Assembly: GCF_012932915.1 (NCBI RefSeq)
Contig: NZ_VCQU01000010.1
Coordinates: forward strand, 124,001-188,000
From: Antrihabitans stalactiti
GTDB lineage: Bacteria > Actinomycetota > Actinomycetes > Mycobacteriales > Mycobacteriaceae
Length of the DNA stretch: 64,000 nt
Direction of reading: 5' to 3'
The notes under the pieces were generated by a model. It was not told the DNA's origin. It was given only the letters and a program-made list of their open reading frames with translations, and did no database searches. The translations under genes were made by a program, and so were the position numbers. Positions 27,531 through 36,863 of the stretch are shown one piece after another; position 1 is the first letter of the stretch, and every line of letters starts with the position of its first letter.

Positions 27531-28148
27531 ATGGGTATCTACAGTTCGCAACTATTACCTCGACTGATCGATGTTGCCTGTGGGACAAAGGACACTCGTC
27601 CTATTCGAGACAAAGCGTGCAGAGGCTTGCGCGGGCGTGTCGTCGAAATCGGATTCGGGTCGGGCCACAACATCGTGTTCTACGGATCGGAGGTCGAACA
27701 GGTGAGTGCCGTCGAACCCTCCGATGTCGCGTGGAATCTCGCGTCGAAGCGAATTGCCGATTCGCCTGTTCCCATCGAGCGGGCCGGACTCGACGGACAG
27801 AAACTGCCCTTCGCTGACGCGTCCTTCGATTGCGCACTGTCGACCTGGACAATGTGCACCATTCCGGACGTCGCGTCGGCCTTGCTCGAACTCCGTCGCG
27901 TGCTGAAACCCGATGGTGCACTGCACTTCGCCGAGCACGGCCACGCTCCGGACGAAGGCGTGCAACGGTGGCAACGTCGGCTCGATCCAATGGAGAAAGC
28001 GATCTTCGGCGGTTGCCATCTCACGCGCAACATTCCTCAACTACTCACAGACGCGGGATTTGTGATCAAGGAACTCGACCAGTTCTATCAGGCGGCGACG
28101 CCGAAACCCATGGGCGCGCTTTCAGTCGGCTACGCGGTGGCGTCATGA
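27531..28148 (+). CDS. Class I SAM-dependent methyltransferase
   Basis: 205 aa. SAM-binding motif I is V-V-E-I-G-F-G-S-G near 37-45, an acidic residue follows strand 2 (V-E-P-S), and motif IV lies at F-D-C-A-L-S-T-W-T. The length and the C-G-T-K-D N-terminus fit UbiE/Methyltransf_11-type enzymes. AAGGAG lies before ATG 27531. Its TGA overlaps the ATG of the hydrolase (ATGA), so both are translated together. The acceptor molecule is unknown. Confidence 0.88.
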   Translation: MGIYSSQLLPRLIDVACGTKDTRPIRDKACRGLRGRVVEIGFGSGHNIVFYGSEVEQVSAVEPSDVAWNLASKRIADSPVPIERAGLDGQKLPFADASFDCALSTWTMCTIPDVASALLELRRVLKPDGALHFAEHGHAPDEGVQRWQRRLDPMEKAIFGGCHLTRNIPQLLTDAGFVIKELDQFYQAATPKPMGALSVGYAVAS

Positions 28149-28981
28149 CTACGACGGACGTTGCAGCGCACTATGTTCGCGCGAACGGGATCGACATTCA
28201 CTACACCGAAATAGGTGCGGGCGAACCAGTCGTCCTTCTTCACGGTGGTTTGGTCTCCACAAATCCTTTATGGGATCGGACACCCATATCGTTCGGGTCG
28301 TTCCTGCCGTCGCTGGCCGAGCGTTTCCGCGTCATCGCCCCTGACACTCGCGGTAGTGGGCGGACAATTCATCGGGGTGGATCGGTCTCGTTCTCGACCC
28401 TGGCCGACGACGTCGCCGCCTTGATCGGCGAGCTCGATCTGGACCGGCCGACGGTGTGTGGGTTCAGCGAAGGCGGAACGACGGCGACGGTTGTCGGGAT
28501 TCGCCACCCAGGTTCGGTGCGAGCGATCGTCAACGATGCAGGCCACGATCTGCTCAACCCGGACTCGCACTCGTTCCCCATAATGCGGCAGATGCTTGGC
28601 GGCGCTCCGGATGCAACGTCCGGCGATCCCGATGCGGCCGCACTGTTCTTCGAAACGTCGGGGATGGGTTCGTTCTTCGACATGATGGTCGCGGACCAAG
28701 ACGGCGCACAAGGGACAGGGCACTGGCGCGAGTACTTGAGGCAGGCCTTCGAACGAACTGCCCATTGGCCCGGCTACGCCTATGACGACCTTCGGTCGAT
28801 CACTGTCCCGACGTTGGTCGTGTTTGGTGACCGCGACGACTTCTGCACGGCCGAGGACGGGGTAGCCACGTTTCGCGCCTTGCCGAATGGCGAGCTGTCG
28901 GTTGTTCCGAATACCGGTCACGCCATCACGGCCGACGTCATGGCGGTCATCGATCGATTCCTCGATCGCCACGCTGGATGA
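28145..28981 (+). CDS. Alpha/beta hydrolase
   Basis: 278 aa. Standard fold: H-G-G oxyanion motif near residue 33, nucleophile Ser108 in G-F-S-E-G-G, acidic residue in F-G-D-R-D-D, and histidine in N-T-G-H-A. The start ATG overlaps the methyltransferase stop by four bases. Likely an esterase or lactonase; a methyltransferase-hydrolase pair can modify and then open a small molecule, but the substrate is unknown. Confidence 0.88.
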   Translation: MTTTDVAAHYVRANGIDIHYTEIGAGEPVVLLHGGLVSTNPLWDRTPISFGSFLPSLAERFRVIAPDTRGSGRTIHRGGSVSFSTLADDVAALIGELDLDRPTVCGFSEGGTTATVVGIRHPGSVRAIVNDAGHDLLNPDSHSFPIMRQMLGGAPDATSGDPDAAALFFETSGMGSFFDMMVADQDGAQGTGHWREYLRQAFERTAHWPGYAYDDLRSITVPTLVVFGDRDDFCTAEDGVATFRALPNGELSVVPNTGHAITADVMAVIDRFLDRHAG

Positions 28982-29301
28982 GTTTTTGGGCAGATTGGTA
29001 GCGGACGCACGATCAGCGGGAGGGCGGCAACAGAAGAGTGGCGACGCTCGGCAAGACGATCTGCTGGAGCGGGACCACCCGGGCTGTGACGGTGAGCGGT
29101 GTCGATGTGGCCAAATGCTCACGTGCAGCAGCGGATGCGCATCCGACGAGTGCGAACGTGAAGACGGTCACCACTACGTCGACGGGAGCTGCAGGTGGTG
29201 TAATCAATCGTTCGGACAGCTGCGTGTCGTAGGCGGCCGGTAACCGGTACCGCCGTGCTCGCCCCGGTAGTCATTGACCCATGCGAGGTGACTCGAGACC
29301 G
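28982..29301. other. 320-bp intergenic region
   Basis: No convincing gene. A 64-codon minus-strand frame (29013-29207) with a hydrophobic stretch and a V-G-C-A-S motif would need a TTG start and lacks a ribosome-binding site. The promoter of the two-component operon should lie near 29200-29290. Confidence 0.35.
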
Positions 29302-29961
29302 ATGCGCATAGCGGTGGTGGAAGACGACGACGGCGTCGGGGACGCGCTAGTGGATGCGTTGACCGAGGTGGGGCATGAGCCTGTCCGTATGCGCCGCGGC
29401 ACCGATGTTCTGCTCGGGCACCACGAGATGGACGTCGTACTACTGGATCTCGGATTGCCGGACATGGACGGCCTCGAGGTCCTGCGCAAACTACGGACCT
29501 TGAGTTCGGTTCCGGTGGTGGTGCTGACCGCCCGGGACGACGAGCGCTCGGTGGTCCGGGCATTACGCGGCGGCGCGGACGACTACGTCGTCAAACCAGC
29601 TCGACTTGGGGAGTTACACGCGCGACTCCAGGTTGCCGCCCGGCGTCGCCATACGACGAGCGATTCCGCTGCCGACAAGCTCGTGCTCGGCGATATCGTC
29701 GTCGATCTCGTCGGCCGCAGCGTAGAAGTGAACGGGCGGCGTGCGGCGCTGACAACCAAGGAATTCGAGCTGCTGGCTAATCTGGTCACCCGGCGTGGTG
29801 AAGCAGTCAGTCGGGAGCAGTTGATGGACGCAATTTGGGGTGACGCATACGTCGCAATTTCGCGGACCCTGGACGTGCACATGACGGCGCTGCGCTCGAA
29901 ACTCGACCGACCGGGCACCATCGTGACCATCCGCGGCTTCGGCTACCGCTGGGTTACCTGA
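29302..29961 (+). CDS. OmpR-family response regulator
   Basis: 219 aa from the ATG at 29302; a seven-codon longer form is possible. Receiver domain ~1-115 has D7/D8/D9, phospho-acceptor Asp49 in L-L-D-L-G-L-P, T-A-R-D in strand 4 and a K-P in strand 5. The winged-helix DNA-binding domain (~130-217) has L-T-T-K-E-F-E-L-L and G-F-G-Y-R-W. Its stop is followed after one base by the histidine kinase GTG, so the pair is coupled. Likely controls the transporter genes downstream. Confidence 0.93.
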   Translation: MRIAVVEDDDGVGDALVDALTEVGHEPVRMRRGTDVLLGHHEMDVVLLDLGLPDMDGLEVLRKLRTLSSVPVVVLTARDDERSVVRALRGGADDYVVKPARLGELHARLQVAARRRHTTSDSAADKLVLGDIVVDLVGRSVEVNGRRAALTTKEFELLANLVTRRGEAVSREQLMDAIWGDAYVAISRTLDVHMTALRSKLDRPGTIVTIRGFGYRWVT

Positions 29962-29962
29962 C

Positions 29963-31363
29963 GTGCGACGCCGTGTGCTGGTGGTGCTCATGATCTACTC
30001 CACCATTGTCGTGCTCGCGCTGTCGGTGCCCTTGGCAGTTCTCGTCGGACGGGAAAGAGTGCAGCGTTTCAGCGAAACCCGTGCCGCGGCAGCAACGTTC
30101 TTCGCCGAGTTGAGTTCGCGTGAGGACGAATCCGGCATACCTCGGATCCAAGAGTCCGTGCAGCGCTACAACAGCCTGTACGACGAGGGGATAGCGATCG
30201 TCGACCGAACCGGGGCTGTCCGTGCTTCGGCGGGCCTGAACGTCGAGCGAGCTGACGTGCAGCAGGCCATCGCGGGGGCTTTGCGTAACCAACGTGGTTT
30301 CGTCCCTTCGGGTTTGACGCCGTGGTCGCAGCCTTCGGTGTTGTTTGCAGCACCGGTCGGTGGCGGAACGCAAGTCGACGGCGCCGTGGTGATTGCGGCT
30401 TCGACCGGTCCTGCACGCAGGGACGTCGCGCTGGCCTGGATGGTTATTGCTGGCAGTGCCCTGCTGATTTTGGTCACCGTTGCGGTGATCGCCGCGGCGT
30501 TGTCGCGCTGGGTGGTTCGTCCGCTGACTGCACTGTCGTCGCGTGTCCATACGTTCGGGGACAAATTCCACGACCAGGTGTCGATCGAAGAGTCTCGAAG
30601 TCCCGAGCCGCCCGCATATGACGGGCCGCCCGAGGTTCGAGAACTGTCCGGCGCATTCGACGCGATGGCAGAAGACGTCGAGTCGGCAACGACCGCGCAG
30701 CGACGGCTGGTGGCCGACACGGCCCACGCTCTCCGTAACCCGCTGGCAGCGTTGCGGATTCGGCTTGACATCCTAGGGATGAGGGTGCCGGACTCGGCAG
30801 CTTCGGCACATTTGAAGACGACTCTGGAGGTCGATCGGCTGACTACCATCGTCGAAGATCTGCTTGTCCTGGCCGCTGCCGAGACACCCGCCCACACCCA
30901 GTCCGCCGGATGCGATGTGGGCGCGGCGGTAGCAGAGCGAGTCGAATTCTGGTCGAGTGCAATGACGGTGGCCGGGATAACCCCGAGGATCGCAGGGTCC
31001 GATGAAACCCACCTCGCTGCACTCCCGCAAGACGACCTGATCCGAATTCTCGACGCGCTACTGAGCAACGCGACCAAGTACGCCGGTGCCGGTGCGGAGG
31101 TCGAGATCGGCTACCGATCGCTCGAACATGAGGTCGCGATCTTCGTTTCCGATACCGGACCCGGCGTGCCCGCCGAGGAGCTGCCGAACATCGTCGACCG
31201 GTTCTACCGGGCCGCGAGCGCCCCGGGCACAGGCACCGGTCTCGGTCTGTCGATTGTCCACGCGCTGACTGAGCGGGCAGGCGGAAGTCTCCAGGTCAGT
31301 GGGCGTCGACCATCAGGACTACGGATCGAACTCCAGCTGCCGAGGACCGACGCGCTTTCCTAA
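29963..31363 (+). CDS. Sensor histidine kinase
   Basis: 466 aa. TM helices at ~5-27 and ~152-175 bracket an extracytoplasmic sensor of ~120 residues. A HAMP follows, then HisKA with His255 in the box D-T-A-H-A-L-R-N-P-L (an Ala-His-Ala variant of the more usual S-H-E-L), and HATPase_c with N-A-T-K-Y-A, D-T-G-P-G-V and G-T-G-L-G-L. Partner of the response regulator just upstream. The downstream MHS carrier and TAXI binding protein suggest a dicarboxylate-type signal; inference. Confidence 0.92.
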   Translation: MRRRVLVVLMIYSTIVVLALSVPLAVLVGRERVQRFSETRAAAATFFAELSSREDESGIPRIQESVQRYNSLYDEGIAIVDRTGAVRASAGLNVERADVQQAIAGALRNQRGFVPSGLTPWSQPSVLFAAPVGGGTQVDGAVVIAASTGPARRDVALAWMVIAGSALLILVTVAVIAAALSRWVVRPLTALSSRVHTFGDKFHDQVSIEESRSPEPPAYDGPPEVRELSGAFDAMAEDVESATTAQRRLVADTAHALRNPLAALRIRLDILGMRVPDSAASAHLKTTLEVDRLTTIVEDLLVLAAAETPAHTQSAGCDVGAAVAERVEFWSSAMTVAGITPRIAGSDETHLAALPQDDLIRILDALLSNATKYAGAGAEVEIGYRSLEHEVAIFVSDTGPGVPAEELPNIVDRFYRAASAPGTGTGLGLSIVHALTERAGGSLQVSGRRPSGLRIELQLPRTDALS

Positions 31364-31484
31364 GGGAGTGTTAGGAAATCCGAAACAGCTTGGTTATGGG
31401 GTGTGCCGGCGGTCACAGTAGGAGGGCTTCGGTTGCTGCGCACCGTCCGGCAACCCGCATCAGCCCCTTTTGGAAGGACTACCC

Positions 31485-32849
31485 ATGGCCAACGAGGCCA
31501 CCTCGACAGCCGAATCGCCGCCAACCCCTCCGACTATCTCCTCGCCGGCTGCGACTCGTCGCGCAGTGCTCAACACGCTGCGAGGGTCGTCGGGCAATCT
31601 TGTCGAGTGGTACGACGTCTACGTCTACACCGTCTTCGCAACGTACTTCGAGAACCAGTTCTTCGACTCGGCGGAAAAGAATTCGACGCTCTACGTCTAC
31701 GCCATCTTCGCCGTCACCTTCTTGATGCGGCCGGTCGGATCGTGGTTCTTCGGCCGCTACGCCGATCGCAACGGGCGCCGTGCAGCGCTGACGTTCAGTG
31801 TCTCCCTGATGGCCGCGTGTTCGCTGGTCATCGCCCTCACCCCCGGACGGGAGAGCATCGGCGTATGGGCGGCGGTGATCCTCGTCCTGAGCCGTCTGGT
31901 CCAGGGCTTCGCGACCGGTGGAGAATACGGCGCATCGGCGACTTACATGTCCGAGGCCGCCACTCGCGAGCGTCGTGGTTTCTTCTCGTCGTTCCAGTAC
32001 GTCACCCTGATCGGCGGGCATGTTCTCGCACAGGTGACCCTGCTGCTGATGCAGGTATTCCTCGACCGTGGGCAGCTCGAGGAATTCGGTTGGCGCATAG
32101 CCTTCTTCATCGGTGGCGTCGCGGCGGTAGTTGTGTTCTGGCTGCGCCGCAGCATGGACGAATCGCTGACGAAGGATCAGCTCGACGCCGTACGCAGCGG
32201 AGCCGACCAAGCCTCCGGTTCGATAAAAGAACTCATCGGCAAATATTGGCGAGCGCTGCTGATCTGCTTCCTGGTGACGGCCGGTGGCACCATCGCTTTC
32301 TACACCTACAGTGTCAACGCGCCCTCGATGATCAAGACCGCATACGACGACCGGGGAATGACCGGCACATGGATCAACCTCTTCGGTTTGATCTTCCTTA
32401 TGCTGCTGCAGCCCATCGGAGGACTGATCAGCGACAAGGTGGGTCGCAAGCCGCTCCTCGTCTTCTTCGGAATCGGCGGCGTGCTGTACACGTACGTGCT
32501 CATCACATACCTGCCGACGGCAACCTCGGTGGTCCAGTCGCTCGCCCTGGTATGCGTCGGTTACGTCATCCTGACCGGTTACACCTCGATCAATGCGATC
32601 GTGAAGGCTGAGTTGTTCCCCTCGCACGTCCGTGCACTCGGTGTCGGTCTCGGTTACGCGCTCGCCAACTCTGCGTTCGGTGGTACCGCACCGCTGATCT
32701 ACCAGGCGGCGAAGAGCGGTGGCCATGTTTCGTGGTTCATCTTCTACGTGACGGTCGTGATCGGGATATCTCTGTTGGTCTACATCTTCGTTCTACGGAA
32801 CAAGGCAGAGACCGTCCTCGACCGCGAGCAGGGCCGAGCATTTCAGTAG
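31485..32849 (+). CDS. MHS-type MFS transporter (metabolite:H+ symporter)
   Basis: 454 aa, 12 hydrophobic helices. The MHS signature is present: M-R-P-V-G-S-W-F-F-G-R-Y-A-D-R-N-G-R-R in loop 2-3, then G-F-A-T-G-G-E-Y-G. Relatives include ketoglutarate, proline/betaine and shikimate symporters. An AAGGA site lies upstream of the ATG at 31485; a start at TTG 31470 would bury it. Located 122 bp after the two-component genes, so it is a natural target of them. A strong terminator-like hairpin follows at 32880-32922. Confidence 0.87.
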   Translation: MANEATSTAESPPTPPTISSPAATRRAVLNTLRGSSGNLVEWYDVYVYTVFATYFENQFFDSAEKNSTLYVYAIFAVTFLMRPVGSWFFGRYADRNGRRAALTFSVSLMAACSLVIALTPGRESIGVWAAVILVLSRLVQGFATGGEYGASATYMSEAATRERRGFFSSFQYVTLIGGHVLAQVTLLLMQVFLDRGQLEEFGWRIAFFIGGVAAVVVFWLRRSMDESLTKDQLDAVRSGADQASGSIKELIGKYWRALLICFLVTAGGTIAFYTYSVNAPSMIKTAYDDRGMTGTWINLFGLIFLMLLQPIGGLISDKVGRKPLLVFFGIGGVLYTYVLITYLPTATSVVQSLALVCVGYVILTGYTSINAIVKAELFPSHVRALGVGLGYALANSAFGGTAPLIYQAAKSGGHVSWFIFYVTVVIGISLLVYIFVLRNKAETVLDREQGRAFQ

Positions 32850-32864
32850 GACGCCACGCTTACA

Positions 32865-33812
32865 GTGACTGACATGGCCAAGCCCGCAGCGTTGCTCTCC
32901 AGGAGAGCGACGCTGCGGGCTTGTTTGTTGACACTCGGGGCTACTGCGGTGGGTTCCTGTGCATCGGCCCCGGCGCCGCAACTACGTTTCGCAGCAGGCG
33001 AAGTGGGCGGGTTCTTTTGGGAGTTTGCAGGCCTGCTCTCCGCCGCTGCCGCGAAAACCGATGCAGCGGAGATTATTCCGCTCACGACCGCTGGTTCCAT
33101 CGACAATCTCCAAGCATTGGATTCCGGGCGAGCTGACCTGGCGATGACGCTCATCGACGCCGCCTACAGCCACCGGAGTTCGAATCTGGCGGCGGTCGGG
33201 TGCGTCTACGAGAATTACTTCCAGGTCGCAGTGCGTGCGGACTCGGCCATCGAGGCAGTCGCGGATCTGCGGGGCTTGCGCGTCAGTATCGGTGCCCCGG
33301 GGTCCGGTGCGGCCGTGGTTTCGCAACGAATCTTCGACGCAGCGGGTTTGGGGGATCCCGGTGCAGTGCAGCAGGTCCAGTTGTCGATGCGCTCTGCGGC
33401 AGAAGCCCTGTCCAACAACGAGGTCGACGCCGTGATGTGGGCGGGCGGGCTACCGACTCCAGCGTTTGCCGATGCTCGTACCGCCATCCGCTTGCTCGAT
33501 CTGGGTGAAGTCGTGGCGAACCTGCGGAGTTCTTTCGGCACCGCCTACGAGTCGGTGCCGATTCCCGCCGACGTGTACGGCAAACACGCGAAGGTGACGA
33601 CAGTAGGAATTCCGAATCTGATGTTGGCACACCCCGCGGTGCCGGACGGCGTTGTCGCGGCACTGGTGGGCCTGCTTCTCGACCAGTCGGCTGCTCTCGT
33701 TCCCGGGCAGGCGATCGGGAGCCAATTTCTCGACGCCCGATCACTCGTCATGACCGGCAGCGTCCCCCTGCACCCGGGGGCCGAACGGGAATATCGCAAA
33801 CGACACGGCTGA
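32865..33812 (+). CDS. TAXI-family TRAP-type solute-binding lipoprotein without a permease
   Basis: 315 aa from GTG 32865 (ATG 32874 also possible; neither has a clear ribosome-binding site). A twin-arginine-like stretch (S-R-R-A-T) and hydrophobic core lead to the lipobox A-V-G-S-C. The mature part has the TAXI fold: L-T-T-A-G-S near residue 68, then the conserved L-R-G-L-R-V-S-I-G-A-P-G-S-G. TAXI proteins bind C4-dicarboxylates or glutamate for TRAP transporters, yet no TRAP permease is nearby. It may hand ligand to the MHS carrier or be sensed by the kinase upstream. Its signal peptide is encoded inside an inverted repeat. Confidence 0.8.
   Translation: MTDMAKPAALLSRRATLRACLLTLGATAVGSCASAPAPQLRFAAGEVGGFFWEFAGLLSAAAAKTDAAEIIPLTTAGSIDNLQALDSGRADLAMTLIDAAYSHRSSNLAAVGCVYENYFQVAVRADSAIEAVADLRGLRVSIGAPGSGAAVVSQRIFDAAGLGDPGAVQQVQLSMRSAAEALSNNEVDAVMWAGGLPTPAFADARTAIRLLDLGEVVANLRSSFGTAYESVPIPADVYGKHAKVTTVGIPNLMLAHPAVPDGVVAALVGLLLDQSAALVPGQAIGSQFLDARSLVMTGSVPLHPGAEREYRKRHG
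32880..32930 (+). terminator. 21-bp inverted repeat plus T-rich tail
   Basis: Left arm 32880-32900 and right arm 32902-32922 pair with a single G.T mismatch, followed by TTGTTTGTTG. It lies 30 bp after the MHS carrier stop, so it looks like that gene's intrinsic terminator. It also overlaps codons ~6-20 of the TAXI gene, so it could attenuate that gene or block its start when transcribed from upstream. Confidence 0.65.
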
Positions 33813-34045
33813 TCGGAAATGCTGTAACAGACAGCATGCTGCGCGGCCTATTTCGGCTTAGCGATGCGAGTGAATGACAACGACGGCTGAGGTGACTACC
33901 GCGACTTTCGAAATTGTTGATGCGAAAGCTCGCAGTAAAGACGATCTTGCTGGAGCACGAGGCGCATACTCGATTTGCTCTTTCTGCCCGGGGCGGGATC
34001 TGAGCGCGTTGCGACGATTGTGGTGAGCCCATTTCTGGAGGTGCG

Positions 34046-35674
34046 ATGTCTTCTGCTGATCTCGTAATAATCGGCACGGTTCTGACCGTCGATGATTCGC
34101 AACCCACTGCTGAAGCCCTTGCAGTCGCGGACGGCCGGATCGTCGCAGTAGGGAAGCGCTCCGACGTGGAGAGTTGGATCGGTCCGAACACACAAGTGCA
34201 TGAGCTCGGCGACGCGTGCGTCATGCCGGGTTTGATTGAGGCACATGGACATCCGCTCATGGAGGCCCTCGTCCTTTCGGACAGTATGGCTGACATTAGG
34301 CCGGTCACCATGCGAAGTCCCGACGATGTGGTCGCAGCGGTCGCAAACGAGGTCGCCAAGCGAGGCGCTTCTGGTGCCTACTTGCAGGGCTGGGATCCAC
34401 TGTTGCAGGTTGGATTGCCGGAGGTCACGCTGGCGTGGCTCGATTCGATGGCTCCGGAAACACCGCTCGTCATCCTGCATAACTCTGGGCACTTGGCATA
34501 CTTCAACTCCGCGAGCGCCCGGGGTGCCGGCGTGACCCGAGACACGGTCAATCCCAAGGGCGCACTCTACGGTCGAGATGCCAATGGTGAACTCAACGGC
34601 AAGGCCGAAGAGTCAGGTGCGATCTTCCCACTCCTTGCGCCGGTGCTCGGCGATGGGAAGGAATACCCGGCGATGTTTCTCGCCGAGTGCGCCCGCTTGA
34701 ACAAGGCGGGGCTCACGACGTGTTCGGAAATGGCGTTCACTCCGACGTTCAACCCGGTGCTCAACGGACTGAACGACGCGGGTTTGCTGACCGTTAGGTT
34801 CCGCACCTACGAGATCTGCAATGACGAGATGAAGACCGACATGGCTCCGGTCAACGGGGACGACATGCTAGCTCAGGTGGGAATCAAAATCTGGTTCGAC
34901 GGATCGCCGTGGATCGGCAATATCGATCTGTCTTTTCCTTACCTCGACACCCCCGAAGTGCGGAGTATGGGGATCACGCCTGGCTCATGCGGGCACGCCA
35001 ACTACACCGCAGAGGAACTCCGAGAGATCGTATTTGCATATTTTCCGCTCGGATGGCCCATGGCGTGCCATGTCATGGGCGATGCCGGAGTGGACACGGT
35101 GCTCGATATATACGAAGAAGTGCTCGCGAGCCATCCGCGCGACGATCACCGACTGCGGCTCGAACACTGTTCGACCATGCGACCGGACCAACTCGAACGC
35201 GCCGTCAAGCTTGGGGTTACCTGCAGCTTCTTCGTCGATCAGATCCACTATTGGGGCGACGTTCTCGTCGACGGGCTTTTCGGTGAAGAGCGTGGCTCAC
35301 AGTGGATGGCGACGGGCTCGGCAGTGGCTGCAGGAATGAAAATATCGCTGCACAATGACCCGCCGGTGACTCCGGAGGAGCCGCTGCGGAATATCAGCGT
35401 CGCGACGACTCGCACCGCTCCGAGCGGTCGGGTGCTCGCGCCCGAACAGCGGTTGACCGTCGATCAAGCGATCCGCGCCCAGACCATCGACGCGGCCTGG
35501 CAACTATTCGCCGACGACATCATCGGATCGATCGAAGTCGGCAAGTACGCCGACCTGGTCGTCCTGGCGACGGATCCGCGAACCATCCCACCGGAGGACA
35601 TTCAGAACCTGGAGGTCCGCGCGACTTTCCTTGCCGGGCAACAGGTGTACGGTCAAGCGCTCGTCGCCAACTGA
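34046..35674 (+). CDS. YtcJ-like amidohydrolase (amidohydrolase family 3), second copy
   Basis: 542 aa. Same architecture as the enzyme at 9795-11474: an N-terminal sandwich with V-A-D-G-R-I-V-A-V-G, metal ligands in E-A-H-G-H-P near residue 70, and C-H-V-M-G-D-A-G near 347. The C-terminal sandwich ends in K-Y-A-D-L-V-V-L and a Y-G-Q-A-L tail, which corresponds to Y-G-E-K-L in the other copy. TGGAGGTGCG precedes the ATG. The two proteins are distant paralogues. Hydrolyses an unknown amide or carbamate. Confidence 0.87.
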   Translation: MSSADLVIIGTVLTVDDSQPTAEALAVADGRIVAVGKRSDVESWIGPNTQVHELGDACVMPGLIEAHGHPLMEALVLSDSMADIRPVTMRSPDDVVAAVANEVAKRGASGAYLQGWDPLLQVGLPEVTLAWLDSMAPETPLVILHNSGHLAYFNSASARGAGVTRDTVNPKGALYGRDANGELNGKAEESGAIFPLLAPVLGDGKEYPAMFLAECARLNKAGLTTCSEMAFTPTFNPVLNGLNDAGLLTVRFRTYEICNDEMKTDMAPVNGDDMLAQVGIKIWFDGSPWIGNIDLSFPYLDTPEVRSMGITPGSCGHANYTAEELREIVFAYFPLGWPMACHVMGDAGVDTVLDIYEEVLASHPRDDHRLRLEHCSTMRPDQLERAVKLGVTCSFFVDQIHYWGDVLVDGLFGEERGSQWMATGSAVAAGMKISLHNDPPVTPEEPLRNISVATTRTAPSGRVLAPEQRLTVDQAIRAQTIDAAWQLFADDIIGSIEVGKYADLVVLATDPRTIPPEDIQNLEVRATFLAGQQVYGQALVAN

Positions 35675-35773
35675 GAATCATCACCTTTGACCAAGCCGGG
35701 TGCTCCCGCGTCGGTGGCACCCGCGCCAACACCGCCTTGCCGATGGATGGCAGCACGGTGGTCCGCGCGATCC

Positions 35774-36646
35774 TTAGCGAACGGCAGGCATCCAGAGTCG
35801 CGCGACGGTCGCGACCCACTCGACCGCTGCACTGGGATCCTCCGGTGGTGCTTCGACGAGCACCAGTTCGTCGACGCCCAATGCCGCTAGGGCGGCGACG
35901 TCGCTAGGTTCGACTTCGCGCAGCGCGACGGCCAGCCGCAACTCGTTGAGGTGGCGAGCCTTTTCGCGGCACAGATCGCGCAGGACCCCGATCCGCTCAC
36001 CGACCTCGTCGACGCCGGCGAGATTGAACCCGTACCACCCGTCTCCCCAGCCCGCGACGCGTCGCAGCGCGGCATCGCTGTTGCCGCCGACGACGATCGG
36101 CACGCGTCGGTCACGGACGGGCTTGGGATTGACACGCACCGAGTCGAACCTGACGAACTCGCCATCGAACGACGCGACATCGTCAGACCACAGCGCTCGA
36201 ATAGCGGCGACGTACTCGTCGGTGCGGGCACCGCGGCGTGCGAACGGAACACCGAGCGCGTCGAACTCTTCCTTGGACCAGCCGACGCCAACGCCGAGCG
36301 TCAGACGGCCGCCGCTCATCCGATCGAGCGTCGCGGCCTGCTTGGCGACGAGCACCGGGTTGTGCTCGGGTAGCAGGAGCACGCCGGTCGCAATGCCGAT
36401 TGTGCTCGTGGCCGCCGCCGCGAAACTCAGACCGATCATCGGGTCGAGCCAGTCCGCAACAGCAGGCACGGCGATCTGACCGTCGTCTGCATACGGGTAT
36501 CGCGACGCTGACTTGTCCACCATCACCACGTGCTCGCCCGACCACAACGTCGCGAATCCGTTGCTTTCGGCGGCAGCCGCGACCGCGTCGATCACACCTC
36601 GCTGAGCGCCGGTACCGATACCTAGGGCATGCAATCCCAATCGCAT
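35774..36646 (-). CDS. LLM-class (luciferase-like) F420-type oxidoreductase
   Basis: 290 aa from ATG 36646; six extra N-terminal codons are possible. TIM-barrel of the luciferase-like family: M-R-L-G-L-H start, L-W-S-G-E-H near residue 40, G-V-G-W-S-K-E-E-F near 126, and V-G-G-N-S-D-A near 195. This subgroup in actinobacteria normally uses F420 rather than FMN. Convergent with the amidohydrolase upstream. Substrate unknown. Confidence 0.85.
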   Translation of the reverse strand: MRLGLHALGIGTGAQRGVIDAVAAAAESNGFATLWSGEHVVMVDKSASRYPYADDGQIAVPAVADWLDPMIGLSFAAAATSTIGIATGVLLLPEHNPVLVAKQAATLDRMSGGRLTLGVGVGWSKEEFDALGVPFARRGARTDEYVAAIRALWSDDVASFDGEFVRFDSVRVNPKPVRDRRVPIVVGGNSDAALRRVAGWGDGWYGFNLAGVDEVGERIGVLRDLCREKARHLNELRLAVALREVEPSDVAALAALGVDELVLVEAPPEDPSAAVEWVATVARLWMPAVR

Positions 36647-36863
36647 TCCATAATCGTCACACACACGGCCAGCTCAATGGATGGCATGCACCGCGATCTT
36701 CGTGGCGTCGGCGACCGGTGCGCTGTCCGCCTTCGCGTCCTCGTCGGGCTTGGCACTCAGGATCGCACTCGCGATCGGCACGCCGTGCTAAGGGTCGGTG
36801 GACACCGGCGGGTAGCTCTCGTCGGATTCCTCGGCGATAGACCATGACTCACGCCTACCACCA

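Noticed and set aside
29013-29207. Minus-strand 64-codon frame with hydrophobic stretch and lipobox-like motif
   Set aside because: Needs a TTG start without ribosome-binding site; the family is not recognisable.
31479-32726. 415-codon minus-strand frame opposite the MHS carrier
   Set aside because: Antisense frame with the same unnatural Asp/Arg/Gln-rich composition and no family signature; the plus strand encodes a complete transporter.
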